A DNA stretch of 64,000 bases, from NCBI GenBank assembly GCA_963840835.1, contig CAWJAM010000005.1:62001-126000 (forward strand), written 5' to 3'. The notes under the pieces were generated by a model that saw only the letters and a program-made list of their open reading frames with translations, made no database searches and was not told where the DNA came from. The translations under genes and the position numbers were made by a program. The DNA comes from Rubrobacter_D sp963840835 (GTDB taxonomy: Bacteria; Actinomycetota; Rubrobacteria; Rubrobacterales; Rubrobacteraceae). Positions 31,732 through 40,557 of the stretch are shown in pieces. Position 1 is the stretch's first letter. Each line of letters begins with the position of its first letter.

Positions 31732-32662
31732 TTCCCTCGCTCTCCAGGGAATACCCGTACTCCAGGAGCTTGGAGCGGATCTCGTCCACGCTCTTCATCC
31801 CCAGGTTGCGGATGTTCATGAGCTCCTCTTCGGTCATGGTGGCGAGCTGGCCTATGGTGTCGACCCCCTCGCGCTTGAGGCAGTTGTAGGAGCGGACCGT
31901 GAGCTCCAGGTCCTCGACCGGGCGCTCGTCGGTAATGACGGGACGCCCGCCGCGCTGGCGGGTCTCCGTGGCACCAGCACCCTGATAACCGTCGGTGAAG
32001 AGGCCGAGGAAGTCCATGAGCTGCCTGGAGGCATCCTGAAGCGCCTCCTGCGGCTCGATACGTCCATCGGTGAAGACCTCCATCCGCAGCGAGTCGAGGT
32101 CGGCCCTCGCGCCGGCCCGCGTCTCCGTGACGGTGTAGTTGACCCTCTGCACCGGCGAGAACAGCGAGTCGACAGCGATGACCCCTATGGGGTCGGCGTC
32201 GCTCTTGTTCTGCTCGGCCCTCGCGTAGCCCTGGCCCCTCTCGACCGTCAGGCGCATGTCGAGGTGCCCGCCGTCGGAGACGCTCGCTATGTAGGCATCC
32301 GGGTCCACGACCTCTACGTCTGCCTTCAGCTCTATGTCTGCCGCCGTGACCTCGCCGGGGCCGTCCTTGGCGATCGTGAGCTCTATGGGCTCTTCGCGCT
32401 CGAGCTTGAACTTCAAACCCTTCACGTTGAGGATGATGTCGACGACGTCCTCTTTGACGCCCTCGATCGTCGAGAATTCGTGGCTGACGCCCTCTATGCG
32501 GATCTTGGTCGCCGCGGCCCCCGCTAGCCCGGAGAGCATGACTCGCCTGAGCGAGTTGCCCAAGGTGTGCCCCAGTCCCCGCGGCAACGGCTCGGCGACG
32601 AAGGTGCCGCGCCTGGACTCTTCTTCTTCCACCCTGAAACGGGGCGGTGCTATGTCCAACAT
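31718..32662 (-). CDS. rpoA: RNA polymerase alpha subunit
   Basis: 314 residues from ATG 32662 (an in-frame TTG lies two codons upstream; AGGTGAT suits either). The N-terminal dimerisation domain has FVAEPLPRGLGHTLGNSLRR. The C-terminal domain (from about 245) has VEDLELTVRSYNCLKREGVD, TIGQLATMTEEELMNIRNLG and KSVDEIRSKL, which binds UP elements and activators. Assembly platform for beta and beta-prime. Confidence 0.97.
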   Translation of the reverse strand: MLDIAPPRFRVEEEESRRGTFVAEPLPRGLGHTLGNSLRRVMLSGLAGAAATKIRIEGVSHEFSTIEGVKEDVVDIILNVKGLKFKLEREEPIELTIAKDGPGEVTAADIELKADVEVVDPDAYIASVSDGGHLDMRLTVERGQGYARAEQNKSDADPIGVIAVDSLFSPVQRVNYTVTETRAGARADLDSLRMEVFTDGRIEPQEALQDASRQLMDFLGLFTDGYQGAGATETRQRGGRPVITDERPVEDLELTVRSYNCLKREGVDTIGQLATMTEEELMNIRNLGMKSVDEIRSKLLEYGYSLESEGNEAR

Positions 32663-32699
32663 CGTCAAAATATCACCTGCTGTAAATGGCTTCTGGTCG

Positions 32700-33302
32700 T
32701 TACCGGCTGTAGAACTCGATGATGAGCTGCTCTTCGACGGGCGTGTCGATCTCGTCGCGGCCCGGCGTGTGAAGGAGCCTGCCCGTGAAGTTGTCGTGGT
32801 CTGCCTCTAGCCAGGCCGGAACGGCGACGACGTTCTCGACGGCGTTCTGGATGGGCTCGAGGTTCCTGCTCTTCTCCTTGACCGTGATGACGTCGCCAGG
32901 CTTGAGTATCGCCGAAGGAACGTTGTGCTTGCGGCCGTTGAGCTGGAAGTGCCCGTGCACGACGAGCTGCCGCGCCTGCGGACGGCTCGTGGAGAAGCCC
33001 ATCCTGTAGACGACGTTGTCCATCCTGAGCTCCATGAGCCTGAGGAGGTTCTCGCCCGAGACGCCCTGCATCCTGGTTGCCCTGTCGTAGGCCCGCCTGA
33101 ACTGCTTCTCGGAGACCCCGTAGTACCACCGGGCCTTCTGCTTCTCCATTAGCCTCAGGCCGAACTCCGTCTGGCGGTGCCTGCCCCTGCCGTGCTCCCC
33201 AGGGGGATAAGGCTTCTTCTCCAGCGGGTTCTTCCGCATCGACGAGAGCATCACCCCGGCGCGGCGGTCTCTTCTTCCTCTAGGTCCCGTGTAACGTGCC
33301 AT
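32700..33302 (-). CDS. rpsD: 30S ribosomal protein S4
   Basis: 200 residues. MARYTGPRGRRDRRAGVML, KQKARWYYGVSEKQFRR, S4 RNA-binding domain RMDNVVYRMGFSTSRPQARQLV. The N-terminus lacks the zinc Cys cluster (C-minus form), although S14, L33 and L36 here keep theirs. Primary 16S-binding protein. Confidence 0.97.
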   Translation of the reverse strand: MARYTGPRGRRDRRAGVMLSSMRKNPLEKKPYPPGEHGRGRHRQTEFGLRLMEKQKARWYYGVSEKQFRRAYDRATRMQGVSGENLLRLMELRMDNVVYRMGFSTSRPQARQLVVHGHFQLNGRKHNVPSAILKPGDVITVKEKSRNLEPIQNAVENVVAVPAWLEADHDNFTGRLLHTPGRDEIDTPVEEQLIIEFYSR

Positions 33303-33303
33303 G

Positions 33304-33714
33304 CTACCCCCTGCGCCTCTTGGGCGGCCTGCAACCGTTGTGCGGCTGGCCCGTCACGTCCTTTATGGAGAGCACCTCGATGCCCATGGACTGGAAGGTG
33401 CGGGCGGCCATGTCGCGGCCCGACCCGTGGCCCTTGACCTCTATGTCAGCACGCCTCACGCCCTGATCCATAGCCTTGTTGGCGACGCTCTCGGCCGTCA
33501 TCTGGGCCGCGAAGGGCGTACTCTTGCGGCTCCCCTTGAACCCGAGAGATCCCGCCGACTCCCAGGCTATGACGTTCCCCTCCTGGTCGCTCACGGAGAC
33601 GATGGTGTTGTTGAAGGAGCTCTTTATGTGGACCACGCCGGTCGTTACGTTCCTACGGACCTTGCGCCGCGCCCGGCTCGCCCCGCGCTGCCGCTGTTGC
33701 CTCTGCCTGCCCAT
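33304..33714 (-). CDS. rpsK: 30S ribosomal protein S11
   Basis: 136 residues. VHIKSSFNNTIVSVSDQEGN, SAGSLGFKGSRKSTPFAAQM and C-terminal DVTGQPHNGCRPPKRRRG. Platform protein near the mRNA exit. One base from rpsD start and abutting rpsM. Confidence 0.97.
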   Translation of the reverse strand: MGRQRQQRQRGASRARRKVRRNVTTGVVHIKSSFNNTIVSVSDQEGNVIAWESAGSLGFKGSRKSTPFAAQMTAESVANKAMDQGVRRADIEVKGHGSGRDMAARTFQSMGIEVLSIKDVTGQPHNGCRPPKRRRG

Positions 33715-34086
33715 CTACCTCTTCTTCCTCCCGCCTATCGAGGGCTTCGGTCCCTTGCGCTGGCGGGCGTTCGTCTTCGTCCTCTGCCCGCGCACAGGGA
33801 GGCCCCTGCGGTGCCTGATCCCCCGGTACGTCCCTATGTCTATTAGCCGCCTGATGTTCTGCTGCGTCTCACGCCTCAGGTCGCCCTCGACCTCGACGTT
33901 CTGATCGATGTAGGTCCTTATCTTGCCGACCTCGCCTTCCGCGAGATCCCGCACCTTCGTGTCAGGGTCGACCTCGGTGTCGCGGCAAATCTTCCTCGCC
34001 GTCGAACGCCCGACGCCGAAGATGTAGGTAAGCCCCACCTCGACCCTCTTCTCCCTCGGCAGGTCTACTCCCGCTATCCGCGCCAT
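33715..34086 (-). CDS. rpsM: 30S ribosomal protein S13
   Basis: 123 residues. MARIAGVDLPREKRVEVGLT, YIFGVGRSTARKIC, then RGIRHRRGLPVRGQRTKTNARQR. The basic tail reaches the P-site tRNAs. Begins 1 base after rpmJ. Confidence 0.97.
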   Translation of the reverse strand: MARIAGVDLPREKRVEVGLTYIFGVGRSTARKICRDTEVDPDTKVRDLAEGEVGKIRTYIDQNVEVEGDLRRETQQNIRRLIDIGTYRGIRHRRGLPVRGQRTKTNARQRKGPKPSIGGRKKR

Positions 34087-34087
34087 A

Positions 34088-34201
34088 CTAGCCCTGCCTC
34101 TGCTTGTGCCTGGGGTTCGTGCAGATGACCCGCACCACCCCGCGGCGCCTTATGACCTTGCACCGCTCGCAAATGGGTTTCACGCTCGCCCTTACCTTCA
34201 C
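34088..34201 (-). CDS. rpmJ: 50S ribosomal protein L36 (zinc form)
   Basis: 37 residues starting with GTG: MKVRASVKPICERCKVIRRR, then GVVRVICTNPRHKQRQG. The zinc ligands are C-x2-C, C and H (C-plus form). Located between infA and rpsM as in most bacteria. Confidence 0.96.
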   Translation of the reverse strand: MKVRASVKPICERCKVIRRRGVVRVICTNPRHKQRQG

Positions 34202-34211
34202 AGCTCTCTCC

Positions 34212-34433
34212 TTAAGTCCTGAACCTGTAGGTGATCCGTCCCCGGCTCAAGTCGTAGGGGCTCAACTCCACCTTCACCCTGTCGCCGGGCAGTATACGGA
34301 TGTAGTTCATCCGCATCTTGCCCGAGATGTGCGCCAGCACGTTGTGCCCGTTCTCGAGCTCGACCCGGAACTGAGTGTTGGGCAGCGCCTCGGTTACGGT
34401 GCCTTCGACCTCTATGACGTCTTCCTTGGCCAA
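34212..34433 (-). CDS. infA: Translation initiation factor IF-1
   Basis: 73 residues, a single OB fold: MAKEDVIEVEGTVTEALPNT, VLAHISGKMRMNYIRILPGD, SPYDLSRGRITYRF. Binds the A site during initiation. Follows map by about 95 bases and precedes rpmJ. Confidence 0.97.
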   Translation of the reverse strand: MAKEDVIEVEGTVTEALPNTQFRVELENGHNVLAHISGKMRMNYIRILPGDRVKVELSPYDLSRGRITYRFRT

Positions 34434-34527
34434 GGACCTCCTCTTCTCAAATAGTTACAAGATGGCTGAAGCCAAACGCATATCCTACCACGCCGGCCCG
34501 GCCTCTCCCACCGGCGAACGCCGTTTT

Positions 34528-35292
34528 CTACCCGCCTTCGTCGCCGTTTTTCGTCAGCACCCAGGGGCCGTTCTCGGTGACGGCGATGGTATTCTCGAAA
34601 TGGGCCGAGAGGGAGCCGTCCGCCGTGTAGATCGACCACCCGTCCCACTCGCTCAGGCGGATGTCGTAGTCTCCGAGCGTGATCATGGGCTCTATGGCGA
34701 AGGTCATGCCCGGTTGCAGGCGCGGTCCCGTCCCAGGAGAACCGTAATTCGGGATCTGGGGGTCCTCGTGCATCTGGCGTCCGACTCCGTGAGAGACGAG
34801 GTCTCTGATCACCCCGTAGCCGCGCGGCTCGGCAAGCTCCTGTATCGCGTGGCCAACGTCGCCCAGCCTGTTGCCTGCGCGCATCTGCTCCGTCGCCGCC
34901 GCCAGGCACTCCCTCGTGACCCCCAGGAGCCCTACGACCTCGTCAGGCACATCCCCGACGGGGACTGTGGTCGCCGAGTCGGTTACGAAGCCTTCGTAGC
35001 GGACGCCGACATCCAAAGAAATGATGTCGCCGTCTTTCAGGCGGTAGGACCCGGGGATACCGTGCACGATCATGGCGTTGGGCGAGGCGCAGATGGAGGC
35101 CGGGAACCCCTGATAACCCTTGAACTCGGGCTTGCCCCCGCGCTCATAGATGAACTCTTCGGCGAGACGGTCGAGCTCCCGCGTCGTCACGCCGGGCGCG
35201 ACGTTCTCTTCGAGCATCTTCAGGCAGGCCGCGGTTATGCGTCCGCCCTCGCGCATCGCCTCCAGTTCCTTCTTGCTCTTGCGGACGATCAA
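34528..35292 (-). CDS. map: Methionine aminopeptidase, type I
   Basis: 254 residues. Metal ligands visible in LDVGVRYEGFVTDSATTVPVG (two Asp), GHGVGRQMHEDPQ-like segment VSHGVGRQMHEDPQIPNYG (His), MTFAIEPMITLG (Glu) and the last Glu in SAHFENTIAVTE. Removes the initiator Met. Overlaps adk by 4 bases in the secY-adk-map order. Confidence 0.97.
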   Translation of the reverse strand: MIVRKSKKELEAMREGGRITAACLKMLEENVAPGVTTRELDRLAEEFIYERGGKPEFKGYQGFPASICASPNAMIVHGIPGSYRLKDGDIISLDVGVRYEGFVTDSATTVPVGDVPDEVVGLLGVTRECLAAATEQMRAGNRLGDVGHAIQELAEPRGYGVIRDLVSHGVGRQMHEDPQIPNYGSPGTGPRLQPGMTFAIEPMITLGDYDIRLSEWDGWSIYTADGSLSAHFENTIAVTENGPWVLTKNGDEGG

Positions 35293-35927
35293 GCGTCTTC
35301 CTTTCGCCCGACGGCGTCGAGGATGTCTTCGGTAACCTTCTGGATCTCTTGCTCGGCGTCAACCGTTACGAGGAGGTCACGCTCGGCGTAGTAATCCTTC
35401 AAGGGTTCGGTCTGGTCGTGGTAGATCTCCAGCCTGCGCCTGATCGCCTCCTCGGCGTCGTCGTCGCGCTGGATGAAGGGGCCTGGGTCGTCGCCGTCCT
35501 CGGGTGGCGGGTCGTGCTCGACGTGGTAGATCTTGCCCGTGGCCTGGCTCTGGCGCCTTCCTGAGAGTCGCTCAACGAGCGCGTCGTCGGGCGCTTCGAG
35601 GGCGACTACCGCGTCGAGGTCCTCGCCGATTTCGTCGAGCGCCTCGTCCAGGGCCTTCGCCTGGGCCTCGTTGCGGGGGAAGCCGTCGAGCAGCCAGGCG
35701 TCGGCGTCGTTTAGGTAGGGCTTCGCCATCTCGACGATGATCTCGTCCGGCACCAGCTCGCCGCGGTCGTTGTAGTCTTGTACTTTCTTGCCCAGTTCGG
35801 AGTCCGACTTAATCTCGGCGCGCACGATGTCCCCCGTGGAGATGTGCGTGGCACCCACCTTGTCGGCGAGGCGCTGCGCCTGCGTTCCCTTGCCCGCTCC
35901 CTGGGGCCCAAGCAGGATTACCCTCAT
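35289..35927 (-). CDS. adk: Adenylate kinase
   Basis: 212 residues. P-loop LLGPQGAGKGTQAQRLADK, STGDIVRAEI, LLDGFPRNEAQAKAL, LID region GRRQSQATGKIYHVEHDPPP. The LID lacks the zinc Cys set of many Gram-positive enzymes. Balances ATP, ADP and AMP. Overlaps secY and map by 4 bases each. Confidence 0.97.
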   Translation of the reverse strand: MRVILLGPQGAGKGTQAQRLADKVGATHISTGDIVRAEIKSDSELGKKVQDYNDRGELVPDEIIVEMAKPYLNDADAWLLDGFPRNEAQAKALDEALDEIGEDLDAVVALEAPDDALVERLSGRRQSQATGKIYHVEHDPPPEDGDDPGPFIQRDDDAEEAIRRRLEIYHDQTEPLKDYYAERDLLVTVDAEQEIQKVTEDILDAVGRKEDA

Positions 35928-37204
35928 CGCTTCCTCAAGAATCCTTCGTAGTTGCGCATCATCAGCTGGCTCTCCAGTTGGCGCACCGTATCAAGCGAGA
36001 CGCCGACCACGATCAGCATCGAGGTGCCGCCGAGGAAGATCTGCTGCCCCAATCCAAGGGCGCCCGAGATCATGTAGGGCAGCACCGCGACGACCGCCAG
36101 AAACAGGGCGCCGAAGAGCGTGATCCTGGTAAGCACGTTGTTCAGGTAGATGGCCGTCGGCTGGCCAGGCCTGTAGCCAGGGACGTAGCCGCCACTCTTT
36201 TTCAGGTTGTCGGCGTGCTCTACGGGGTTGAACTGCACGGCGGTGTAGAAGTAGGTGAACATGATGATGAGCAGGGCGTAGAGGAGAAGGTAGGGCGCGT
36301 TTCCAGGATCGAAGAATTGGGAGAGCCTGCCCAAGATCGAGTTCGGATCTCCCCCGGCGGCCAGCTGGGCCAGCACGACGGGGAAGAGCAACAGGGACGA
36401 GGCGAAGATTATGGGGATGACGCCAGCCATGTTGACCTTGAGGGGAAGGTAGGTGGTCCCGCCCTGGCTCATCTTGCGCCCGACCTGCCGCTTGGCGTAG
36501 GTGATAGGTATCCTGCGCTGGCCCTCGTTGACGAAGACGATCGCCGCGACGATCGCGACCGCGAGAAGCCCGAGAATGACCACCGTGAGCACGTCGCCGT
36601 TCTCCCTGAGCGACTGTAGGGCCAGCGGCGCCTGCGAGAGGATCGAGGCCGTAATTATGAGGGAGATGCCGTTGCCGAGGCCCCGCTGGCTTATGAGCTC
36701 CCCAAACCACATCGTGAGCATCACGCCCGCCGTGAGGGTAACCACGGCGACGAGTATGTCTATGGCGCTCGTCCCCGCGAGCGCCCCGCCGGCCTGCGCC
36801 GAGCGGAAGTAGAAGACCATGGCCACGGACTGGATTAGCGCCAGCGCGAGCGTGAAGTAGCGGGTGTACTGCGTGATCTTCTGCTGACCCGTCTCGCCTT
36901 CTTTGGCGAGCTCCTGAAGCCGCGGGATGGCCACGGTCATGAGCTGCATCACGATAGCGGCTGTTATGTAGGGCATGATCCCGAGCGAGAACACCGAGAA
37001 GTTGTTGAAGGCCCCACCCGTGAAGGTCCCGAACAGACCCGTTATGGGGTTGTTGGTCTGAAGGCCGCCGCCGAGAACCTCAGGCCTGACCCCGGGCAGG
37101 GGTATGAAGGCCCCGAGGCGGTACGCCGCCAGCATGGCGAACGTGAACATGAGCCTCGTCCGCAGCTCCGGGATTTTCCAGGCGTTCGCTAGGGATCCCA
37201 GCAT
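35924..37204 (-). CDS. secY: Protein translocase channel subunit SecY
   Basis: 426 residues, ten transmembrane helices. Helix 1-2 region FTFAMLAAYRLGAFIPLPGV, helix 2b plug and FSLGIMPYITAAIVMQLMTV (lateral gate), GLGNGISLIITASIL, cytosolic loop with YAKRQVGRKMSQGGTTYLPLKVN, and C-terminal SLDTVRQLESQLMMRNYEGF. Works with SecE, encoded at 61284. Confidence 0.97.
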   Translation of the reverse strand: MLGSLANAWKIPELRTRLMFTFAMLAAYRLGAFIPLPGVRPEVLGGGLQTNNPITGLFGTFTGGAFNNFSVFSLGIMPYITAAIVMQLMTVAIPRLQELAKEGETGQQKITQYTRYFTLALALIQSVAMVFYFRSAQAGGALAGTSAIDILVAVVTLTAGVMLTMWFGELISQRGLGNGISLIITASILSQAPLALQSLRENGDVLTVVILGLLAVAIVAAIVFVNEGQRRIPITYAKRQVGRKMSQGGTTYLPLKVNMAGVIPIIFASSLLLFPVVLAQLAAGGDPNSILGRLSQFFDPGNAPYLLLYALLIIMFTYFYTAVQFNPVEHADNLKKSGGYVPGYRPGQPTAIYLNNVLTRITLFGALFLAVVAVLPYMISGALGLGQQIFLGGTSMLIVVGVSLDTVRQLESQLMMRNYEGFLRKR

Positions 37205-37206
37205 AT

Positions 37207-37668
37207 CTAGATCTCCAGTACCTCGACGCTTCCGCCACCAGCCTCGATCTTCTCCCTCGCCGACCTCGAAAACGCGTGCGCCCTCACCGTAACGGCGCGT
37301 CCCACGTCCCCGTCGCCCAGGATCTTGACGAGTTCCGCCTTCTTCCTGACGAGCCCGGCGGCCCGCAGCTCGTCAGGACCTATCGTATCACCAGAGATGT
37401 CCGAGAGTTCGGAGAGGTTTACTGGCGCGTAGACGGTCGGGCGGGCCACCGTGTGGCGGCCCCTGGCCTCGCCCTTGAGGCGCGGCAATCGCCGCTGCAG
37501 CGGCATCTGCCCGCCCTCGTAGCCGGCAAACGCTGAGGCTCCAGAGCGGGCGCCGGCGCCCTTGTGACCGCGTCCCGAGGTCTTGCCGTATCCCGAGCCC
37601 GTGCCGCGCCCGACGCGCTTGCGCGCCTTCTTCGAACCGGGGGCCGGGGAAATCTCGTTCAATCTCAT
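37207..37668 (-). CDS. rplO: 50S ribosomal protein L15
   Basis: 153 residues. The Gly/Arg-rich N-terminus KKARKRVGRGTGSGYGKTSG RGHKGAGARSG penetrates 23S rRNA; QMPLQRRLPRLKG follows. ATG overlaps the rpmD stop by one base. Confidence 0.97.
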   Translation of the reverse strand: MRLNEISPAPGSKKARKRVGRGTGSGYGKTSGRGHKGAGARSGASAFAGYEGGQMPLQRRLPRLKGEARGRHTVARPTVYAPVNLSELSDISGDTIGPDELRAAGLVRKKAELVKILGDGDVGRAVTVRAHAFSRSAREKIEAGGGSVEVLEI

Positions 37669-37853
37669 TACTGATCCACCTCCTCGGCACGGACGAGGTG
37701 CTGAACCTTGTGGACCATGCCCCGAATCTGGGGCGTGTCCTCGTGCACCCGGGAATCCCGGATGCGCTTCAGACCAAGGGCGCGCACCGTCCGCTTGTGG
37801 TTCTGCTTGGAGCCTATAACGCTCCTTATTTGCGTGACCTTGAGGGAACTCAT
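37668..37853 (-). CDS. rpmD: 50S ribosomal protein L30
   Basis: 61 residues: LKVTQIRSVIGSKQNHKRTV, RALGLKRIRDSRVHEDTPQI, MVHKVQHLVRAE. Standard size. Overlaps rpsE by 4 bases. Confidence 0.96.
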   Translation of the reverse strand: MSSLKVTQIRSVIGSKQNHKRTVRALGLKRIRDSRVHEDTPQIRGMVHKVQHLVRAEEVDQ

Positions 37854-38470
37854 TGCGTTATTTTCACCCCCCGCAGCTGCTCGATCTCCGCCTTGGAGCG
37901 CAGCCTTTGCAGGCCCTCGACCGTGGCCTTGACCAGGTTCACAGAGGTCGTCGATCCGAGTGCCTTCGTGAGCACGTCTCTAACCCCGGCGAGCTCCATG
38001 ACGGCCCTGACGCCACCGCCGGCGATCACACCGGTACCCTCGGAGGCCGGCTTGAGAAGCACGGAAGAGCTCTCGAACTTGCCGATGACCTCGTGCGGGA
38101 TGGTGGTGTTGCGCATCGGCACGTCGAACATGTTGCGCTTGGCCCTTTCCTGGCCCTTCTGGATGGCGGCAGGGACGGTGTTCGCCTTCCCGAGGCCAGC
38201 GCCGACGCGACCCTTGCCGTCGCCGACGACCACGAGGGCCGAGAAATTGAAGCGCCGGCCGCCCTTGACGACCTTGGCGACGCGCCGGATCTCGACGACC
38301 CTGTCCTGGAGATCCGAGGCCCCGTCGCGCTGACGGCCGCGCTCGCGTGGCCTGGACCCGCGGGAGTCGCGGTTGGTGCCGCCCCTGCCACCGCCCCTGG
38401 TGTCCATACCCCCGCCGCGGCTGGTGCCCGAGGGCCCCTGTCCCGTGCTGCTGCTACCTCTTCGTCCCAT
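37850..38470 (-). CDS. rpsE: 30S ribosomal protein S5 with Gly/Arg-rich N-terminal extension
   Basis: 206 residues. The conserved core starts near residue 50: LQDRVVEIRRVAKVVKGGRR, FSALVVVGDGKGRVGAGLGK, GGGVRAVMELAGVRDVLTKA. The first 50 residues are Gly/Arg/Ser-rich (SRGGGMDTRGGGRGGTNRDS) and longer than in most bacteria. An internal ATG at 38407 could give a shorter form. Helicase and fidelity protein. Confidence 0.95.
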   Translation of the reverse strand: MGRRGSSSTGQGPSGTSRGGGMDTRGGGRGGTNRDSRGSRPRERGRQRDGASDLQDRVVEIRRVAKVVKGGRRFNFSALVVVGDGKGRVGAGLGKANTVPAAIQKGQERAKRNMFDVPMRNTTIPHEVIGKFESSSVLLKPASEGTGVIAGGGVRAVMELAGVRDVLTKALGSTTSVNLVKATVEGLQRLRSKAEIEQLRGVKITQ

Positions 38471-38494
38471 TAGTTCTTCGGTCCTCCTATAAAG

Positions 38495-38845
38495 TTAGAG
38501 CTTGAGTCCGCCCTCGCGCGCGCCCCTGGCGAGCGCCGCGATGCGTCCATGGTACTTGTTTCCGCCTCTGTCGAAGACGACCGCCTCGATGTCGGCGTCC
38601 TGCGCCCGTCGGGCGATCAACTCGCCGACCTTCTGCGCCGCCTCCTTGCGGTTCTCGGCCTCTCCCACCTCGCGGGAGTCGGCGGCCGCTAGCGTACGGC
38701 CCGCCTCATCGTCCACGAGCTGGGCGTAGATGTGTACGTTCGAGCGGTACACCGAGAGACGGGGCCGCTCCGCGGTGCCGACCAGGCGACGCCGGATGCG
38801 CGCCCGGCGCCTGTTCTTCTGTTCTCGTTTGTCCAATACGGGCAT
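38495..38845 (-). CDS. rplR: 50S ribosomal protein L18
   Basis: 116 residues. RRARIRRRLVGTAERPRLSV YRSNVHIYAQLVDD..., ending VVFDRGGNKYHGRIAALARGAREGGLKL. Binds 5S rRNA with L5. Normal length. Confidence 0.97.
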   Translation of the reverse strand: MPVLDKREQKNRRRARIRRRLVGTAERPRLSVYRSNVHIYAQLVDDEAGRTLAAADSREVGEAENRKEAAQKVGELIARRAQDADIEAVVFDRGGNKYHGRIAALARGAREGGLKL

Positions 38846-38867
38846 CTGTTCCTCCTACCTGGCGATC

Positions 38868-39401
38868 CTATCCGGCCTTGCCGACCTTGCGTCGGATCTG
38901 CTCGTCGCTGTAGCGGATGCCCTTGCCCTTGTACGGCTCGGGCGGACGGACCATCCGGATCTCCGCCGCCGTCTGGCCTACCCGCTGTTTGTCTATCCCG
39001 CGCACGATTATGGTCGTCGCATTCGGGACCTCGAACTCTATCCCCTCGCGCGGTGAGATCGAGACGGGATGGGAGTACCCGACCTGCAAATTGATGTCCT
39101 GTCCCTGCAGCGCGGCCCTGTAGCCGACGCCGGCGATGTTCAGCGTCTTCGTAAACCCGTCCGTCACGCCGGTGACGGCGTTCTGGATCAAAGAGCGCGT
39201 CAGCCCGTGCATCGCTTTGTGCTCGGGCGTGTCGGAGTTACGCTCGACGACTATGCTGCCGTCCTCCTGCCTGACCTCGACCCCGCGCCCTACTGGCACC
39301 GTGAGGTCGCCCTTCGGGCCGTTCACCCTCACGCTCCGGCCCGAGAGCTCCACGCTGACCGCGCCAGGGACCTCGATGGGTGCTTTTCCTATCCTTGACA
39401 C
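38868..39401 (-). CDS. rplF: 50S ribosomal protein L6
   Basis: 177 residues. MSRIGKAPIEVPGAVSVELS, VNGPKGDLTVPVG, and the C-terminal RPPEPYKGKGIRYSDEQIRRK signature. Located near the sarcin-ricin loop. Confidence 0.97.
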   Translation of the reverse strand: MSRIGKAPIEVPGAVSVELSGRSVRVNGPKGDLTVPVGRGVEVRQEDGSIVVERNSDTPEHKAMHGLTRSLIQNAVTGVTDGFTKTLNIAGVGYRAALQGQDINLQVGYSHPVSISPREGIEFEVPNATTIIVRGIDKQRVGQTAAEIRMVRPPEPYKGKGIRYSDEQIRRKVGKAG

Positions 39402-39414
39402 TCTCGAAACCTCC

Positions 39415-39813
39415 CTAGTAGACGAAGCACAGGACTTCGCCGCCGACGCCCCTGCGCCTGGCCTGGTGGTCGGTCAGGATCCCCTGTGAGGTCGAGAGGA
39501 TCGCCACCCCGAGCCCATCGAGCACGCGGGGGATGCTGGTCTGCTTGCGGTAGACCCGGCGCCCCGGGCGGCTCATCCGCCTGAGCCCGGTTATGCCGCG
39601 GCGGCCGTCTGGCCCGTACTTCAGGGTAATGACGAGCCTCCTTTCGACGCCGCTGCCCCGCTCGGAGACGTCCTGGACGTAGCCTTCCTCCTGAAGAATT
39701 CTGGCGATCTCCGCCTTCATCTTCGAGTGCGGAATCTCGACCGTCTCCTGCTTGACCATGTGCGCGTTGCGGATACGCGTCAGGAAATCCGCTATAGGAT
39801 CAGTAACCGACAT
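39415..39813 (-). CDS. rpsH: 30S ribosomal protein S8
   Basis: 132 residues. MSVTDPIADFLTRIRNAHMV, TGLRRMSRPGRRVYRKQTSI, C-terminal STSQGILTDHQARRRGVGGE. Binds 16S central domain; in many bacteria also represses spc genes. Confidence 0.97.
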   Translation of the reverse strand: MSVTDPIADFLTRIRNAHMVKQETVEIPHSKMKAEIARILQEEGYVQDVSERGSGVERRLVITLKYGPDGRRGITGLRRMSRPGRRVYRKQTSIPRVLDGLGVAILSTSQGILTDHQARRRGVGGEVLCFVY

Positions 39814-39819
39814 AGTTAT

Positions 39820-40005
39820 TCACCAACTCGCTTTCGTTACGCCGGGGATCTTACCCTCGTGGGCCAGCTCCCGCAGGCAGATCCGGCACAGACCGAATTT
39901 CCTGTAGTAGCCGCGTGCCCGGCCGCACCTCTGGCACCGGCTGTACTCCCTGACCGCGTACTTCTGTTTTCTCTGCTGCTTCGCCAGCAATGCTTTTCTC
40001 GTCAT
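39820..40005 (-). CDS. rpsZ: 30S ribosomal protein S14, zinc type (S14Z)
   Basis: 61 residues: MTRKALLAKQQRKQKYAVRE, CQRCGRARGYYRKFGLCRIC (four-Cys zinc ribbon), LRELAHEGKIPGVTKASW. The short type Z form typical of Gram-positives and Thermus. Confidence 0.97.
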   Translation of the reverse strand: MTRKALLAKQQRKQKYAVREYSRCQRCGRARGYYRKFGLCRICLRELAHEGKIPGVTKASW

Positions 40006-40014
40006 ACCTACCTC

Positions 40015-40557
40015 TCAGCTCTGCCTGAACGGCATCCCGAGGAGCCGCAAGAGCTCCCGCGCCTCTTCGTCGCTCTCCGTTGTCGTCACGATCGCCACGT
40101 CGAGGCCGCGGGTCGCGTCTATGGAATCGTAGGAGATCTCAGGGAAGATGACCTGCTCCCTGAGGCCAACGGCGTAGTTTCCGTGCCCGTCGAAGGACGC
40201 CGGGCTCACGCCCCTGAAGTCCCTGACGCGCGGTAAGGCTATCGAGATAAAGCGATCGAGGAACTCCCACATGCGCTCGCCGCGCAGGGTGACCCTCGCC
40301 CCGACGGGCATGCCCTCGCGGATCTTGAACCCGGCGATCGACTTGCTGGCCCGCCTGAGCTGGGCCTTCTGGCCCGTGATCCTGGCGAGGTCCTCCATCG
40401 CGCCGTCGAGGGCGCGGCTGTTGACCACGGCCTCCCCGACACCCATGTTGACCACGATCTTCTCCAGACCTGGCATTCGCATGGGGTTCTCGATGCCGAA
40501 CCTCTCCTTGAGGCTCGGGGAGACCTCCTCTTTGTACCTGTCCCTCATCCTAGCCAT
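40015..40557 (-). CDS. rplE: 50S ribosomal protein L5
   Basis: 180 residues. MRMPGLEKIVVNMGVGEAVV, PVGARVTLRGERMWEFLDR, FDGHGNYAVGLREQVIFPEI, GLDVAIVTTTESDEEARELL. Binds 5S rRNA. Overlaps rplX by 8 bases. Confidence 0.97.
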   Translation of the reverse strand: MARMRDRYKEEVSPSLKERFGIENPMRMPGLEKIVVNMGVGEAVVNSRALDGAMEDLARITGQKAQLRRASKSIAGFKIREGMPVGARVTLRGERMWEFLDRFISIALPRVRDFRGVSPASFDGHGNYAVGLREQVIFPEISYDSIDATRGLDVAIVTTTESDEEARELLRLLGMPFRQS

